Shown here: positions 51,724-59,608 of the stretch, in pieces
Numbering within the stretch: position 1 is the first letter of the stretch
Layout: every line of letters starts with the position of its first letter
Origin: CTSoil-043 sp963821235
Lineage (GTDB): Bacteria; Chloroflexota; Limnocylindria; Limnocylindrales; CSP1-4
Length of the DNA: 64,000 nucleotides
NCBI GenBank assembly: GCA_963821235.1
Contig: CAWGCS010000001.1
Span: forward strand, 2,480,001 to 2,544,000
Reading direction: 5' to 3'
Program-made: the position numbers and the translations under genes
Notes under the pieces: generated by a model
What the model was told of the DNA's origin: nothing
Database searches by the model: none
The model's input: the letters and a program-made list of their open reading frames with translations, nothing else

Positions 51724-53589
51724 TCAGGCAACGAGCGAGGTGGGAGCGAGGGTCCGGTCGAGCAGCTCGGTCAGTCGATCGAGGCCGACGACCTCGCCAT
51801 CGAGGAGCGGGATCTCGAGGACCGGGACATCGAAGCGCGCCTCGATGTCGGCGAGGTACGACTGCTGCATCTGCCAGCGGGCTCGGGCGTAGGGCGTCCG
51901 CGAGGCCCCCTCGGGCAGGACCATGTTGGCCACGACGAGACCGAGCGGGATCCCGAGCGATCGCAGCTCCGCGATCGCCCGCGTGGCCTCGACGATCGGC
52001 GTCGACTCCGGGTACATGACGAAGGCGAAGGTGCTCTGCCTTGGGTCGCGCATCATCTCGATGACCCGGCTGAACTGGGCCTTCGCCACGTCGTCCGCGG
52101 CGGCCGTGTCGACCGAGGCGAAGACCTTCACGTCGATCTGGCGGCTCCAGTCGATGGGAAGCTCGAGGAGCCGCATCGTGTGGCCGGTGGGCGCCGTGTC
52201 GAAGATCGTGACGTCGAACGAATCGCGGCTGGCGAGCTCGATGAACTGGTCGAAGGCCGCCATCTCCTCGGTGCACGGCGAGTCGAGCTCCTCGCGCATC
52301 GCGGCGATCGATGCGGCGCTCCGTCCGCGCGCTACGGCGTCGGCGATGATCCGCTCCGTGTACGCGATCGCGGCCGCCTTCGCGTCGACACGCGCCGCCC
52401 AGAGGCTCTCGACGCCCTCCACGGGCGCCGGCTCGGTCCCCACGGCCGCGCCGAGGACCTGGCCGATGTGGGCCGCGGGATCGGTCGTGACCAGCAGGGT
52501 GCGGTGACCCTGGCGTGCCGACCAGACGGCCGTCGCGCAGGATGCGACCGTCTTGCCGACGCCGCCCTTGCCGGCGAAGAAGATCGTCCGGGGGCTCCCG
52601 TTGGGAAGGAGCGCCGCGGCCACGGCCGCCTCGTCATCGCGCGTCGCCCTCGTCGACCGCCCCTCGACGTGCCCGAACGCCGGCCGCGCGGCGTGCTCGT
52701 CGGCGAGCAGCGGGACCAGGGCCCGCAGCCGGGCGACCCCGCGGACCTCGCCGTCGAGGAGCGGGACGCGCCGGGTGGGCATCGGCAGCTGCCGGGCGAT
52801 CTCGGCGAGGTAACGCTCTTGCATCGCGATGCGGGCAGCAAAGAACGGCGTCGAGGCCTCCTCGGCCGGCAGGATGCCGTTCACGATGAGCTCGGTCGTG
52901 ACGATCCCCAGGCGGGCCAGCTCGGCGCCGGCGCGTCGCGTCTCTGCGATCGCAGTCGCCTCGGGATGGAGCACGAAGGCGAACCTCGTCAGCGACTCGT
53001 CGCGCAGCGCGGAGAGCGCCCGCTCGTACTTGGCCTTGGCCTCGGCGATCGCCGCCGCGGGGCCGATGCACGTCTGGCCGGCGCCCGCACCGGCCTGCGA
53101 GATGCTCTTCGACCACGCCTCCGGCAGCTCGAGCAGGCGCACCGTGTGGCCCGTCGGCGCGGTGTCGAAGATCACGAGGTCAAAGCCGGCGCCACCGGCG
53201 GGCGGCGACGCGGGAGCCGTCGGATCGAGGAAGTCGGCGAAGCGATCGAAGGCGGCGACCTCGGCCGTGCACGGCCCGGCGAGCTGCTCTTCCATGACCC
53301 GGACGATCTCGGGCGGGAAGATCTCGCGGATCGGCGCCAGCGTCCGGTCGGTGTACTCGGCAGTCGCGCGATCGGGGTCGATCTCCATCGCCCACAGGTT
53401 CGGGACGCCGGCGATCGGGGTGATCGCGTGGCCGATCGGCTGCTCGAACACGTCGGCCAGGTTCGAGGCCGGGTCGGTCGTCACGATCAGGACGCGTGTG
53501 TCGTCGTCGGCCTCGGCAACGGCGGTCGTGCAGGCCATCGTGGTCTTGCCGACGCCGCCCTTGCCGGAGAAGAAGAGGAACTGGGTCAC
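51724..53589 (-). CDS. arsA: arsenical pump-driving ATPase (two-domain)
   Basis: The 621-residue product has two homologous halves, each with a P-loop (FFSGKGGVGKTTMAC and FFAGKGGVGKTVASC), a signature DTAPTGHT(V/M)RLLELP, and As(III)-site cysteines in GPCTAEVAAF (Cys107), QTCIGP (Cys174) and SPCTEEMAAF. This is true ArsA and not the Get3 type. It normally drives ArsB, but no arsB/acr3 is visible. Its length is typical. It lies 39 bases after arsD. Confidence 0.95.
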   Translation of the reverse strand: MTQFLFFSGKGGVGKTTMACTTAVAEADDDTRVLIVTTDPASNLADVFEQPIGHAITPIAGVPNLWAMEIDPDRATAEYTDRTLAPIREIFPPEIVRVMEEQLAGPCTAEVAAFDRFADFLDPTAPASPPAGGAGFDLVIFDTAPTGHTVRLLELPEAWSKSISQAGAGAGQTCIGPAAAIAEAKAKYERALSALRDESLTRFAFVLHPEATAIAETRRAGAELARLGIVTTELIVNGILPAEEASTPFFAARIAMQERYLAEIARQLPMPTRRVPLLDGEVRGVARLRALVPLLADEHAARPAFGHVEGRSTRATRDDEAAVAAALLPNGSPRTIFFAGKGGVGKTVASCATAVWSARQGHRTLLVTTDPAAHIGQVLGAAVGTEPAPVEGVESLWAARVDAKAAAIAYTERIIADAVARGRSAASIAAMREELDSPCTEEMAAFDQFIELASRDSFDVTIFDTAPTGHTMRLLELPIDWSRQIDVKVFASVDTAAADDVAKAQFSRVIEMMRDPRQSTFAFVMYPESTPIVEATRAIAELRSLGIPLGLVVANMVLPEGASRTPYARARWQMQQSYLADIEARFDVPVLEIPLLDGEVVGLDRLTELLDRTLAPTSLVA

Positions 53590-53628
53590 GAGGGGGGTCC
53601 TTTCGCGGGGATCCGGGGTGTCGCCGGC

Positions 53629-53964
53629 TCAGTCGTTGCGCGTGAGCTCGATCCGAAGCTCGTCGAGGGTCGGGTACGCGTCGGTCTTCACGATGCGCCC
53701 ACCCATCACGGTGATCGGCAGGACCTCGAGCTGGCGCTCCCTGATCAGCTGGTAGACCTCGCGGTTGCGCATGAAGGCCTGGGGATCCGCGGTCATCATG
53801 TGGCGGACGACGGTCCGGCCCTCGGCTTCGAGCGTGAAGATCGCCTCGCTCAGGTCGACGAGGGTCGTGTCGAGCACGGGACCGCAGAGCCCCGTCGGGC
53901 AGCAGAGCGGCGGGTCGAAGATCTCGACATCGGGAGTTGCGAGGCCGGGAAGCTGATCAGTCAT
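53629..53964 (-). CDS. arsD: arsenite metallochaperone
   Basis: The 111-residue product has the ArsD motif DPPLCCPTGLCGP (Cys pair plus third Cys that hand As(III) to ArsA) and a thioredoxin-like remainder (LIRERQLEVLPITVMGGRIV). It starts at 53964 with AAGGA nine bases upstream. The start overlaps the stop of the CC-x4-C mini-protein, so the chain of translation continues from it. Confidence 0.92.
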   Translation of the reverse strand: MTDQLPGLATPDVEIFDPPLCCPTGLCGPVLDTTLVDLSEAIFTLEAEGRTVVRHMMTADPQAFMRNREVYQLIRERQLEVLPITVMGGRIVKTDAYPTLDELRIELTRND

Positions 53965-54226
53965 GGGGCGCATCCTTCAGTAGGCGAGGTGATGGACCCG
54001 CCATGGCGGGTACGGCGGACAGGACCTGGTCGAGGGGTGGATTCGCCGGCGTGGCCTCCGCGGGGTTGCCCGCCTTCTGATTGCGGACGAAGTCGCGGAT
54101 GCTGTTGAGGGCAAGCTCGAGGAGCGGCGTCTCGAAGATGGGGCCGCATGTCCCGCCCGGACAGCAGGCGGACTCCGCGACGCGCTCGGCGTCGGACGAC
54201 GTCAGATCGGGCATCAGGTCACGCAT
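53957..54226 (-). CDS. mini-protein with an ArsD-like CC-x4-C motif
   Basis: The 89-residue product has SACCPGGTCGPIFETPLLEL, which repeats the CC-x4-C-GP motif of ArsD next to a short helix (LNSIRDFVRNQKAG), but lacks the rest of ArsD. It ends eight bases inside the arsD start. Extra As(III) binding or hand-over to ArsD is a reasonable guess; I know of no family. Confidence 0.6.
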   Translation of the reverse strand: MRDLMPDLTSSDAERVAESACCPGGTCGPIFETPLLELALNSIRDFVRNQKAGNPAEATPANPPLDQVLSAVPAMAGPSPRLLKDAPHD

Positions 54227-54537
54227 GGGATCGCGTCCAATTCGAGGGCTTCGGCGACGGCACGTTCGATGGCCGAGACGTTGAGCTTCCCGCCGCTGAA
54301 GCGACGGACGCCATCGACGACCACGATCGGAGGGACGGCCTCGCCGTCGGCGATTGCTGTCTCGATGTCGGGGTGGCGGGCCATCTCGGGGCCGAACAGC
54401 TCGGCGTACTCGAACGCGACGGCCGGCCCGAACCTCTCGGCCAGGCGCCGCTCGACGAACGAGGCAGCCGCCCTCCAGGTCTTTGCCGGGTCGCAGGCCG
54501 CCGTCGGGATCCCGATCACCAGGACGGAGCAGGTCAT
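54214..54537 (-). CDS. small thioredoxin-fold protein of the ars operon
   Basis: The 107-residue product resembles YuzD-like thioredoxin-fold proteins: SVLVIGIPTAACDPAKTWRA near the start, then SFVERRLAERFGPAVAFEYA and a VPPIVVVDGVRRFSGGKLN strand pair. Single Cys residues at 3 and 15 and near the end suggest redox or metal binding. It overlaps the arsR end by four bases and the next gene by 13. Confidence 0.65.
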   Translation of the reverse strand: MTCSVLVIGIPTAACDPAKTWRAAASFVERRLAERFGPAVAFEYAELFGPEMARHPDIETAIADGEAVPPIVVVDGVRRFSGGKLNVSAIERAVAEALELDAIPCVT

Positions 54538-54950
54538 TGCGAGACCTCCGCGTGGAGGGGAAGGCGGCGAAGCGGTCCCGTCTCGGGCACCGTGGACCGG
54601 CTCGGGCCGCAGTCCGAGCAGAGGCACGCGGTGGTCGCGGCATCGGGGGGCGTGAGCAGGTCGGTGATGGCAGCGCGAAGGGATGCGAGCCGACCCAGGT
54701 CCAGCGAGTAGTAGACCCAGCGCCCGCTCTTGCGCTCGCGGAGAAGCCCCGCGGCGCGCAGGGTCCGCAGGTGATGCGAGACGAGGGCTGTGCTCAACCC
54801 CAGCATCTCCCCGACGTCGCAGACGCAGTGCTCACCGTGACCAAGGAGGGCCACGATCCTGGCGCGGGTCGGCTCCGCCACTGCCTGGAGGCCGACGAGG
54901 GCGTCGGGCGGGAGCGAGGAGGTCGTCGCGTGAGAGAGGTGCGCGTCCAT
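54534..54950 (-). CDS. arsR: ArsR-family metalloid-responsive repressor
   Basis: The 138-residue winged-helix protein has the metal box HCVCDVGEM and the HTH LGLSTALVSHHLRTLRAAGL. A C-terminal ACLCSDCG cluster may add metal sites. A palindrome at 54960 and a TAGAAT -10 at 54958-54963 lie directly upstream, so transcription would start at or near the ATG at 54950; an ATG at 54959 lies in the -10 itself and is unlikely. It is the first gene of the ars run. Confidence 0.9.
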   Translation of the reverse strand: MDAHLSHATTSSLPPDALVGLQAVAEPTRARIVALLGHGEHCVCDVGEMLGLSTALVSHHLRTLRAAGLLRERKSGRWVYYSLDLGRLASLRAAITDLLTPPDAATTACLCSDCGPSRSTVPETGPLRRLPLHAEVSQ

Positions 54951-54959
54951 GCCCGACAT

Positions 54960-54975
54960 TCTAACCGACGTTAGA
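54960..54975. promoter_or_regulatory. ArsR operator overlapping the -10 element
   Basis: TCTAAC-CGAC-GTTAGA is a perfect inverted repeat with a four-base spacer. Its minus-strand TTAGAAT end holds the -10 hexamer. A repressor bound here would block polymerase directly. Confidence 0.65.
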
Positions 54976-55031
54976 GCAACTTGTGTTTGAGCGAGCTGCC
55001 CTGACGCGCGGGGCCGAACGGCCTGTCTTCG

Positions 55032-56060
55032 TCACATGCCGCCAGCGCGCGCGTGCCGCTCGGCGACGATCTCGGCCAGGATCCCGAGCGCGATGTCGGC
55101 CGGCGTGTGCCCGCCGAGGTCGAGACCGACCGGCGCACGGATGCGGGCCAGGTGGCCCTCGCTCGCGCCCGCGGCGCGGAGGCGCCCCAGGCGCTCGGCA
55201 TGCGAGCGGCGGCTGCCGAGCGCCCCCACGTAGCGCGCCCCGCGGCGGAGCGCCGTCGCGATGGCCGGGTCGTCGATCTTGGGATCGTGCGCGAGGGCGA
55301 CGACGTGCGCCCCCTCGTCGATGCCGGCCCGGTCGGCGAGCTCGTCGGCCCAGCCCGCGAGCAGGTCATCCGCATCGGGGAACCGTTCGCGGGTCAGGAA
55401 CGCCGTTCGCGGGTCGACGACCACGGTGTGGAACCCGATCGCATGGGCGAGGCGGACGAGATACACCGCAATCTCGCCGGCTCCGATGATCACCAACCGG
55501 GTCGGAGCGGCGACGTCGATGTAGACGTCACGGGCGCCGACCCGCACCGTCCGCGAGATCCCCGTCGCCAGCGCGACCCGGGCGTGGTCGACGAGCTGCG
55601 CATCAGCCGCCTTGTCGCCGAGCGATCCGGACCGGATCCCGCCCAGATCGAGGAGAACGCGGCCGACGTCGGGTGTCTCGCGTCCGACGGGGAGCCGCGT
55701 GGCAGTCGCCAGGGTCCGGCCCTCCGTGGCGGCGCTGAGCACCTCGGCCGGCACGTCGGGCTCGACGAGCACGTCGATCGCACCGCCACAGGTGAGCCCG
55801 ACCTCGGCCGCCCGCTCGTCGCTGACCCCGTAATGGACCAGCTCGCGATAGTGACCGCGGCGGGCGGCGTGGACTGCCTCCGCCGCGGCTCCCTCGACGC
55901 AGCCGGCGGAGACACTCCCGGCCAGTCGACCGTCGTCGGCCACGAGCAGGCTGCTCCCGACCTGGAACGGCGACGATCCGGCCGAGCGGACGAGGGTCGC
56001 CCGGCCGAACCCGACCCCCTCGGCGCCCCATCGAGCGCCGATCGCCAGGACGTCGCTCAT
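55032..56060 (-). CDS. XdhC/CoxI-family molybdenum-cofactor insertion protein
   Basis: The 342-residue product has an N-terminal XdhC domain (ATLVRSAGSSPFQVGSSLLV, GSVSAGCVEGAAAEAV) with two or three Cys (AGCVEG, GLTCGGAIDV) and a C-terminal Rossmann domain (LVIIGAGEIAVYLVRLAHAI, YVGALGSRRSHAERLGRL). XdhC proteins bind Moco, sulfurate it with a desulfurase and insert it into molybdenum hydroxylases. No hydroxylase subunit is in the window. Its ATG overlaps a TGA of an upstream frame (ATGA). Confidence 0.88.
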   Translation of the reverse strand: MSDVLAIGARWGAEGVGFGRATLVRSAGSSPFQVGSSLLVADDGRLAGSVSAGCVEGAAAEAVHAARRGHYRELVHYGVSDERAAEVGLTCGGAIDVLVEPDVPAEVLSAATEGRTLATATRLPVGRETPDVGRVLLDLGGIRSGSLGDKAADAQLVDHARVALATGISRTVRVGARDVYIDVAAPTRLVIIGAGEIAVYLVRLAHAIGFHTVVVDPRTAFLTRERFPDADDLLAGWADELADRAGIDEGAHVVALAHDPKIDDPAIATALRRGARYVGALGSRRSHAERLGRLRAAGASEGHLARIRAPVGLDLGGHTPADIALGILAEIVAERHARAGGM

Positions 56061-56188
56061 GCTCGGGCCACCTGCGCATCGATGCCGCCGTGCACCGGAC
56101 CGGGGATCTCGATGACGCGCATGACGTCTTCGATCGTCAGCGGACGGGTTCGGCGGAGGTCCGGGCCCCGATCACAAGGGCCCTGGTT
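56057..56188 (-). pseudogene. possible 5'-truncated reading frame coupled to xdhC
   Basis: The frame ends RRTRPLTIEDVMRVIEIPGP, VHGGIDAQVARA, with its TGA overlapping the xdhC ATG. Such ATGA overlaps mark real upstream genes in this genome. An ATG at 56122 would give 21 residues; no longer start was found. I do not recognise it. Confidence 0.3.
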
Positions 56189-56212
56189 GGAGGGTTCGGA
56201 CCATGGCGAGGA

Positions 56213-56449
56213 CTACTCGCTCAGCCACACGGCGATGTTGCCGGCCGAGGGGATCCGTCCCGCGCTCACCACCTTGCCGTCGATCACGAGGCCCGGGGTC
56301 GACAGAACGCCGTGGGCCCCGATCTCCGCGTAGTCGGTCACCTTGATGATCTCGGCCTCGACCCCGGCCATCATCACCGCTTCGCGGACGTTCGCCTCGA
56401 GTCGCCTGCAGTTTTCGCACCCGGGGCCCAGCACTTCGATGGTCTTCAC
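56213..56449 (-). CDS. mini-thioredoxin (redox-active disulfide protein 2 type), copy 2
   Basis: The 78-residue product is a single thioredoxin-like domain with VLGPGCENCRRLE (CxxC), TDYAEIGAHGVLSTPGLVID and GRIPSAGNIAVWL. Similar proteins in archaea and bacteria are small disulfide reductases or metal chaperones. The GTG start at 56449 has GAGGAGG eight bases upstream and overlaps its paralogue's stop by four bases. Confidence 0.88.
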   Translation of the reverse strand: MKTIEVLGPGCENCRRLEANVREAVMMAGVEAEIIKVTDYAEIGAHGVLSTPGLVIDGKVVSAGRIPSAGNIAVWLSE

Positions 56450-56697
56450 GCGCGCACCTCCTCGGCGGTGAGCCACCCGGCGATGTCACCGGCAGTCGGG
56501 ATGCGGCCGGCCGAGACGACCCGGCCGTCGATGACGAGCCCGGGCGTCCGCAGGACCCCGTAGCCGGCGATCCGACTGGGGTCGGTGACCTTGACGATCT
56601 CGGCCTCGATGCCAGCCATGGCGACAGCTCCACGGGCCGCCTCCGCCACCAGGTGGCAGTTGTGGCAGCCGGGTCCGAGGATCTCGATCTTCGTCAC
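56446..56697 (-). CDS. mini-thioredoxin, copy 1
   Basis: The 83-residue paralogue of the next gene has EILGPGCHNCHLVAEAARGA, VTDPSRIAGYGVLRTPGLVI and AGRIPTAGDIAGWL. The central CxxC variant is CHNC rather than CENC, so redox potential or metal preference may differ. Its GTG overlaps the TGA of the 39-residue reading frame upstream, with AAGGAGA before it. Confidence 0.88.
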   Translation of the reverse strand: MTKIEILGPGCHNCHLVAEAARGAVAMAGIEAEIVKVTDPSRIAGYGVLRTPGLVIDGRVVSAGRIPTAGDIAGWLTAEEVRA

Positions 56698-56813
56698 GAG
56701 CAGTCTCCTTCGATTTCGGGCGACGAGAGCGTTGGGGGGCAGCCGACGGCGATGTCCACCGCGGCGATGGAAGCGACGGTCACGGCCGTCCGCCGGAGCG
56801 CGCACGTCGTCAT
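56694..56813 (-). CDS. 39-residue peptide coupled between arsR and the mini-thioredoxins
   Basis: ATG at 56813 overlaps the arsR stop (ATGA) and its TGA overlaps the next start (GTGA). The product is MTTCALRRTAVTVASIAAVD, then IAVGCPPTLSSPEIEGDCS: a short hydrophobic core and three Cys. No family is recognised. The double coupling argues that it is translated; it may serve mainly to pass ribosomes on. Confidence 0.55.
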   Translation of the reverse strand: MTTCALRRTAVTVASIAAVDIAVGCPPTLSSPEIEGDCS

Positions 56814-57139
56814 CGCAGCACCTCGCCGAGCGCCTCGAGGGCGCGTCGGCAGGCTTCGTGGTCACGCTCGTAGTAGACGCGCCGGGTGTCGACCCCGAAG
56901 CGGCTGGCGCACACGAGCCCCGCGTCGCGCAGCCGTGCCAGGTGGTTGCTCACGTTGTTCTCGCGGGCCCCCAGAGCGGCGGCCATCTCGCAGACGCAGA
57001 CCGGCCCATCGCGCAGCATCCTCACGATGCTCGCCCGGATCGGGTCGGCGAGGAGCGCGGCCGCCGCCGCCGCTTCGGTCACGTCCGGGGCCGGCAGGCC
57101 CATCCGCAGGTCCTGGAGGACCGGCAGCTCAGTCCGCAT
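56810..57139 (-). CDS. ArsR-family regulator of the thiol/sulfur genes
   Basis: The 109-residue winged-helix protein has the box RMLRDGPVCVCEMAAALG, with two Cys in the metal/thiol site, and HTH LGARENNVSNHLARLRDAGL. It resembles the arsenite/persulfide-sensing ArsR group (SqrR, BigR, ArsR). It sits 48 bases after the TauE/SafE gene. Whether it senses As(III) or a persulfide is open. Confidence 0.88.
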   Translation of the reverse strand: MRTELPVLQDLRMGLPAPDVTEAAAAAALLADPIRASIVRMLRDGPVCVCEMAAALGARENNVSNHLARLRDAGLVCASRFGVDTRRVYYERDHEACRRALEALGEVLR

Positions 57140-57187
57140 GGGGTGTCTCCTCTGGGGTGGCGGTGACCGAGATGCGGTGGGAATTCG

Positions 57188-57943
57188 TCATGAGACGAGG
57201 ATCCAGGCGCGCTGGACAGCCAGCGCGACGAGCGCGACCGCGAAGATGCGCGAGAGGGTGGCGCTCTTCACCCGCCCGGCCGTGAACCGGGCCCCGAGCC
57301 AGGCCCCGATGACCGAGGCGATCGACGTCACGATCACCGTCGGCCAGTCGAAGGTAGCCGTCGGGAGATGGGTCGCGAAGGCCGAGAACGAGGGCAGGGT
57401 CACAGCGACGGAGTTCGTGGCGGCGGCGAGGCGGGCGCTATACCCGACGAGCGTGAGCGTCGGCATGAGGAGGAAGCCCGGCCCGACGCCGAGGAAGCCG
57501 GCGAACACGGAGATGGGCACGGCGGCTCCGGCGGCCTTCGCGCGATTGCGGTCGGTGATCCCGGCGACGACCTCCGTCGAGGCGCCCTTCGGCATCGCCA
57601 TGCGGACCGCGAGGAAGACCAGGACGCCCACATACAGCCACCACACGAGGTCGACCGAGGCGAACTGGAGCAGCCAGACCCCGAGCGGCGCGCCGATGGT
57701 CGTGATGATCAGGAGGATCAGGGCGCCCCGCCTGTCGACCATCCCGGCGCGCCAGAAGGCGATCGCGCCGCTGATGGCCGTGAGGCCGTTGAGCAGCAGG
57801 GCCCACGGCTGGATGACGTCCTTCAGGTCGTAGCCGAACAGGCCGAGGACGGGGATGGCGATGAAGGCGACGCCAAGCCCGAGCATCCCGGACAGGAACG
57901 ACAGGCCGAAGAGGAGCGGCGTCAGGACGACGATCAGGGGCAT
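57188..57943 (-). CDS. TauE/SafE-family membrane exporter
   Basis: The 251-residue product has eight membrane helices with the two family repeats: LSFLSGMLGLGVAFIAIPVL and VFAGFLGVGPGFLLMPTLTL. The family moves sulfite, sulfolactate, sulfoacetate or related organosulfur anions. Placed among lipoyl, DGC, OsmC and thioredoxin genes, it probably exports a sulfur species. It is the only predicted transporter in the minus-strand run. Confidence 0.88.
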   Translation of the reverse strand: MPLIVVLTPLLFGLSFLSGMLGLGVAFIAIPVLGLFGYDLKDVIQPWALLLNGLTAISGAIAFWRAGMVDRRGALILLIITTIGAPLGVWLLQFASVDLVWWLYVGVLVFLAVRMAMPKGASTEVVAGITDRNRAKAAGAAVPISVFAGFLGVGPGFLLMPTLTLVGYSARLAAATNSVAVTLPSFSAFATHLPTATFDWPTVIVTSIASVIGAWLGARFTAGRVKSATLSRIFAVALVALAVQRAWILVS

Positions 57944-58003
57944 CTGGTCACGTGCTCGATCGCTCGCGGACCCGACTGCGAACCGATCGGCGAAGCCCGC
58001 GCA

Positions 58004-58456
58004 TCAGGGAACGATCTCGATCGTCGCCTCGACGACGATCTCGGACTTCACGGAGTTGGCCACCAGGCTGTACTTCTGGGCCGACTGGAGGGCGCGACCC
58101 GCACGGGCCTTGACCACAGCCGGCCGCTCCACCCCCGCGCGGATGCGGATCTGCGGCCACAGGCGCAGGTGGGTGAAGGTCTCCGTCCGGTCGAGCTCGA
58201 TCAGCTTGGTCCCCTCGGCCCGGCAGTCATACGACTGCAGGTCGAGCCGGAACCGCTCGGTCGCCCAGATGAACATCATCATGACGCACGTGTTCGCCGC
58301 GGCGACGAAGGCGTCCTCGGGTGTCAGCACCCCGGGATGCCCCTGGGCGTCGGGCGGCGCGGAGAAGGGCATCTCCGGGCCGTTGCCCAGGCTGATCTGC
58401 CCCCAGTGCTCGCCCGTCCACGCCACCGTCGTGTGATACGTCGCGGTGCGGCTCAT
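58004..58456 (-). CDS. OsmC-family protein
   Basis: The 150-residue product has the OsmC fold with the two typical cysteines: AAANTCVMMMF (helix) and LQSYDCRAEG. In OsmC/Ohr these reduce organic hydroperoxides with lipoyl-protein reductants, which is relevant because a lipoyl protein and Lpd are encoded upstream. It overlaps the DGC gene by four bases. Confidence 0.88.
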   Translation of the reverse strand: MSRTATYHTTVAWTGEHWGQISLGNGPEMPFSAPPDAQGHPGVLTPEDAFVAAANTCVMMMFIWATERFRLDLQSYDCRAEGTKLIELDRTETFTHLRLWPQIRIRAGVERPAVVKARAGRALQSAQKYSLVANSVKSEIVVEATIEIVP

Positions 58457-59187
58457 GGTCGGGCCTGCGCCTGGCCGCAGAACGCCGCGTACTCGCGCGC
58501 CAGCGCCGCTGCATACGCCTCGTCGGTCCCGGCCGGCACGTCGTTGTAGATCTTGACGACCTCCAGCAGCTCCCTGATGACCTCGGCTCCGGGCATCTTC
58601 CCCGTGCCGCGGAACTGCTCGAAGATCAGCGGCAGGCCGGCCAGGGGAATGGCCTGACCGTTCACGTCCACGGTCTGCACCGGAATGGCGGACCCGCAGG
58701 CGCAGCCGGCCTGGGGGGCCTGGTCGGTCGTCGCCGCTGGCGCACCCTCGGCGAACGAGCCGCTGCGTCGATTCCACGGTCCGCCGAGAAGCTCATCGAC
58801 CAGGCCGGCAACCCGCTCCGCGGTGATCTCGACCGCCCGCTGACCGCTCGCATCCAGGCGCCGCGCGCCCTCCGGCCGGCCCAGCCCGGCCCCGCTCGCC
58901 AGGTCGCTCACGACGACGCTCGCGGCGGGCTTGCCCGAGTACTGCTCCGTCGCGCGCGCTGCGCACCGCTTGTCGCAGCCATCCACCGCGATGGTCGGAT
59001 AGAAGCGGGCGAACGCCCGGTCCCCTTCTCCGCCGGCCAGGAAGAGCGGCAGGCAGATGGTCACCGTGTCGGCGGGGCGCAGGTGCTCCAGCACCCGCAG
59101 GGCGGCCAGGCGGGTCACCGTTCCCTCGGCCAGCTCCTCGCCCGAGCAGGCGACGATCCCGACCTTCCGCTGCGGCAGCTCAGGCAT
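58453..59187 (-). CDS. DGC-domain putative metal-binding protein with C-terminal extra domain
   Basis: The 244-residue product begins with a DGC domain: KVGIVACSGEELAEGTVTRL, then FYPTIAVDGCDKRCAARATE, with Cys in ACSG and DGC..C. A linker with GCACGSAIP follows, then a helical domain (GLPLIFEQFRGTGKMPGAEV, VVKIYNDVPAGTDEAYAAAL). The ATG at 59187 overlaps the first DGC gene by eight bases. Function is unknown; Zn, Fe-S or arsenic/selenium binding are possible. Confidence 0.75.
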   Translation of the reverse strand: MPELPQRKVGIVACSGEELAEGTVTRLAALRVLEHLRPADTVTICLPLFLAGGEGDRAFARFYPTIAVDGCDKRCAARATEQYSGKPAASVVVSDLASGAGLGRPEGARRLDASGQRAVEITAERVAGLVDELLGGPWNRRSGSFAEGAPAATTDQAPQAGCACGSAIPVQTVDVNGQAIPLAGLPLIFEQFRGTGKMPGAEVIRELLEVVKIYNDVPAGTDEAYAAALAREYAAFCGQAQARP

Positions 59188-59608
59188 GGTCGGGTGCCTC
59201 CTCGCGGGAGACCAGGTCGTCGACGACGGCGGCGATCTCCTCGGCGACCGCATGCGCTAGCTGCCGACCGCCCTCGTTCAGCTCGGCGATGCCCTGTGGC
59301 TTGAGCTCCCGGTTCCGCCGGTACACGTCGAGCACCGCGATGCCCTGGGCGACGAGCCCTCCGCTCTCCTGCACCATCTTGGCGGCGCAGGCGAGCTTGC
59401 ACCCGTCGATCGTCACCGCCGGATGTGCCCTGACCGCGGCCCGGGCGTCCTCGTCACCCAGGACCAGGAGCGACAGGGCCACGAGCCCCGTGACTCCCGG
59501 TCGCCGGTCCTCCGTGACTTCGAAGGCGGCCTCGCGGCTGACCGTGCCGTACGTCTTGCCGATGCCGCTGCACGGCACCACCATGACCTTGGGCTCCTCG
59601 GGGCTCAC
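59180..59608 (-). CDS. DGC-domain putative metal-binding protein
   Basis: The 142-residue product has VMVVPCSGIGKTYGTVSREA and HPAVTIDGCKLACAAKMVQE, the PCSG and DGC..C motifs of this family, plus VLDVYRRNRELKPQGIAEL. It lies between the lipoyl protein (GTGA overlap) and its longer paralogue. No reaction is known for DGC proteins. Confidence 0.75.
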   Translation of the reverse strand: MSPEEPKVMVVPCSGIGKTYGTVSREAAFEVTEDRRPGVTGLVALSLLVLGDEDARAAVRAHPAVTIDGCKLACAAKMVQESGGLVAQGIAVLDVYRRNRELKPQGIAELNEGGRQLAHAVAEEIAAVVDDLVSREEAPDHA

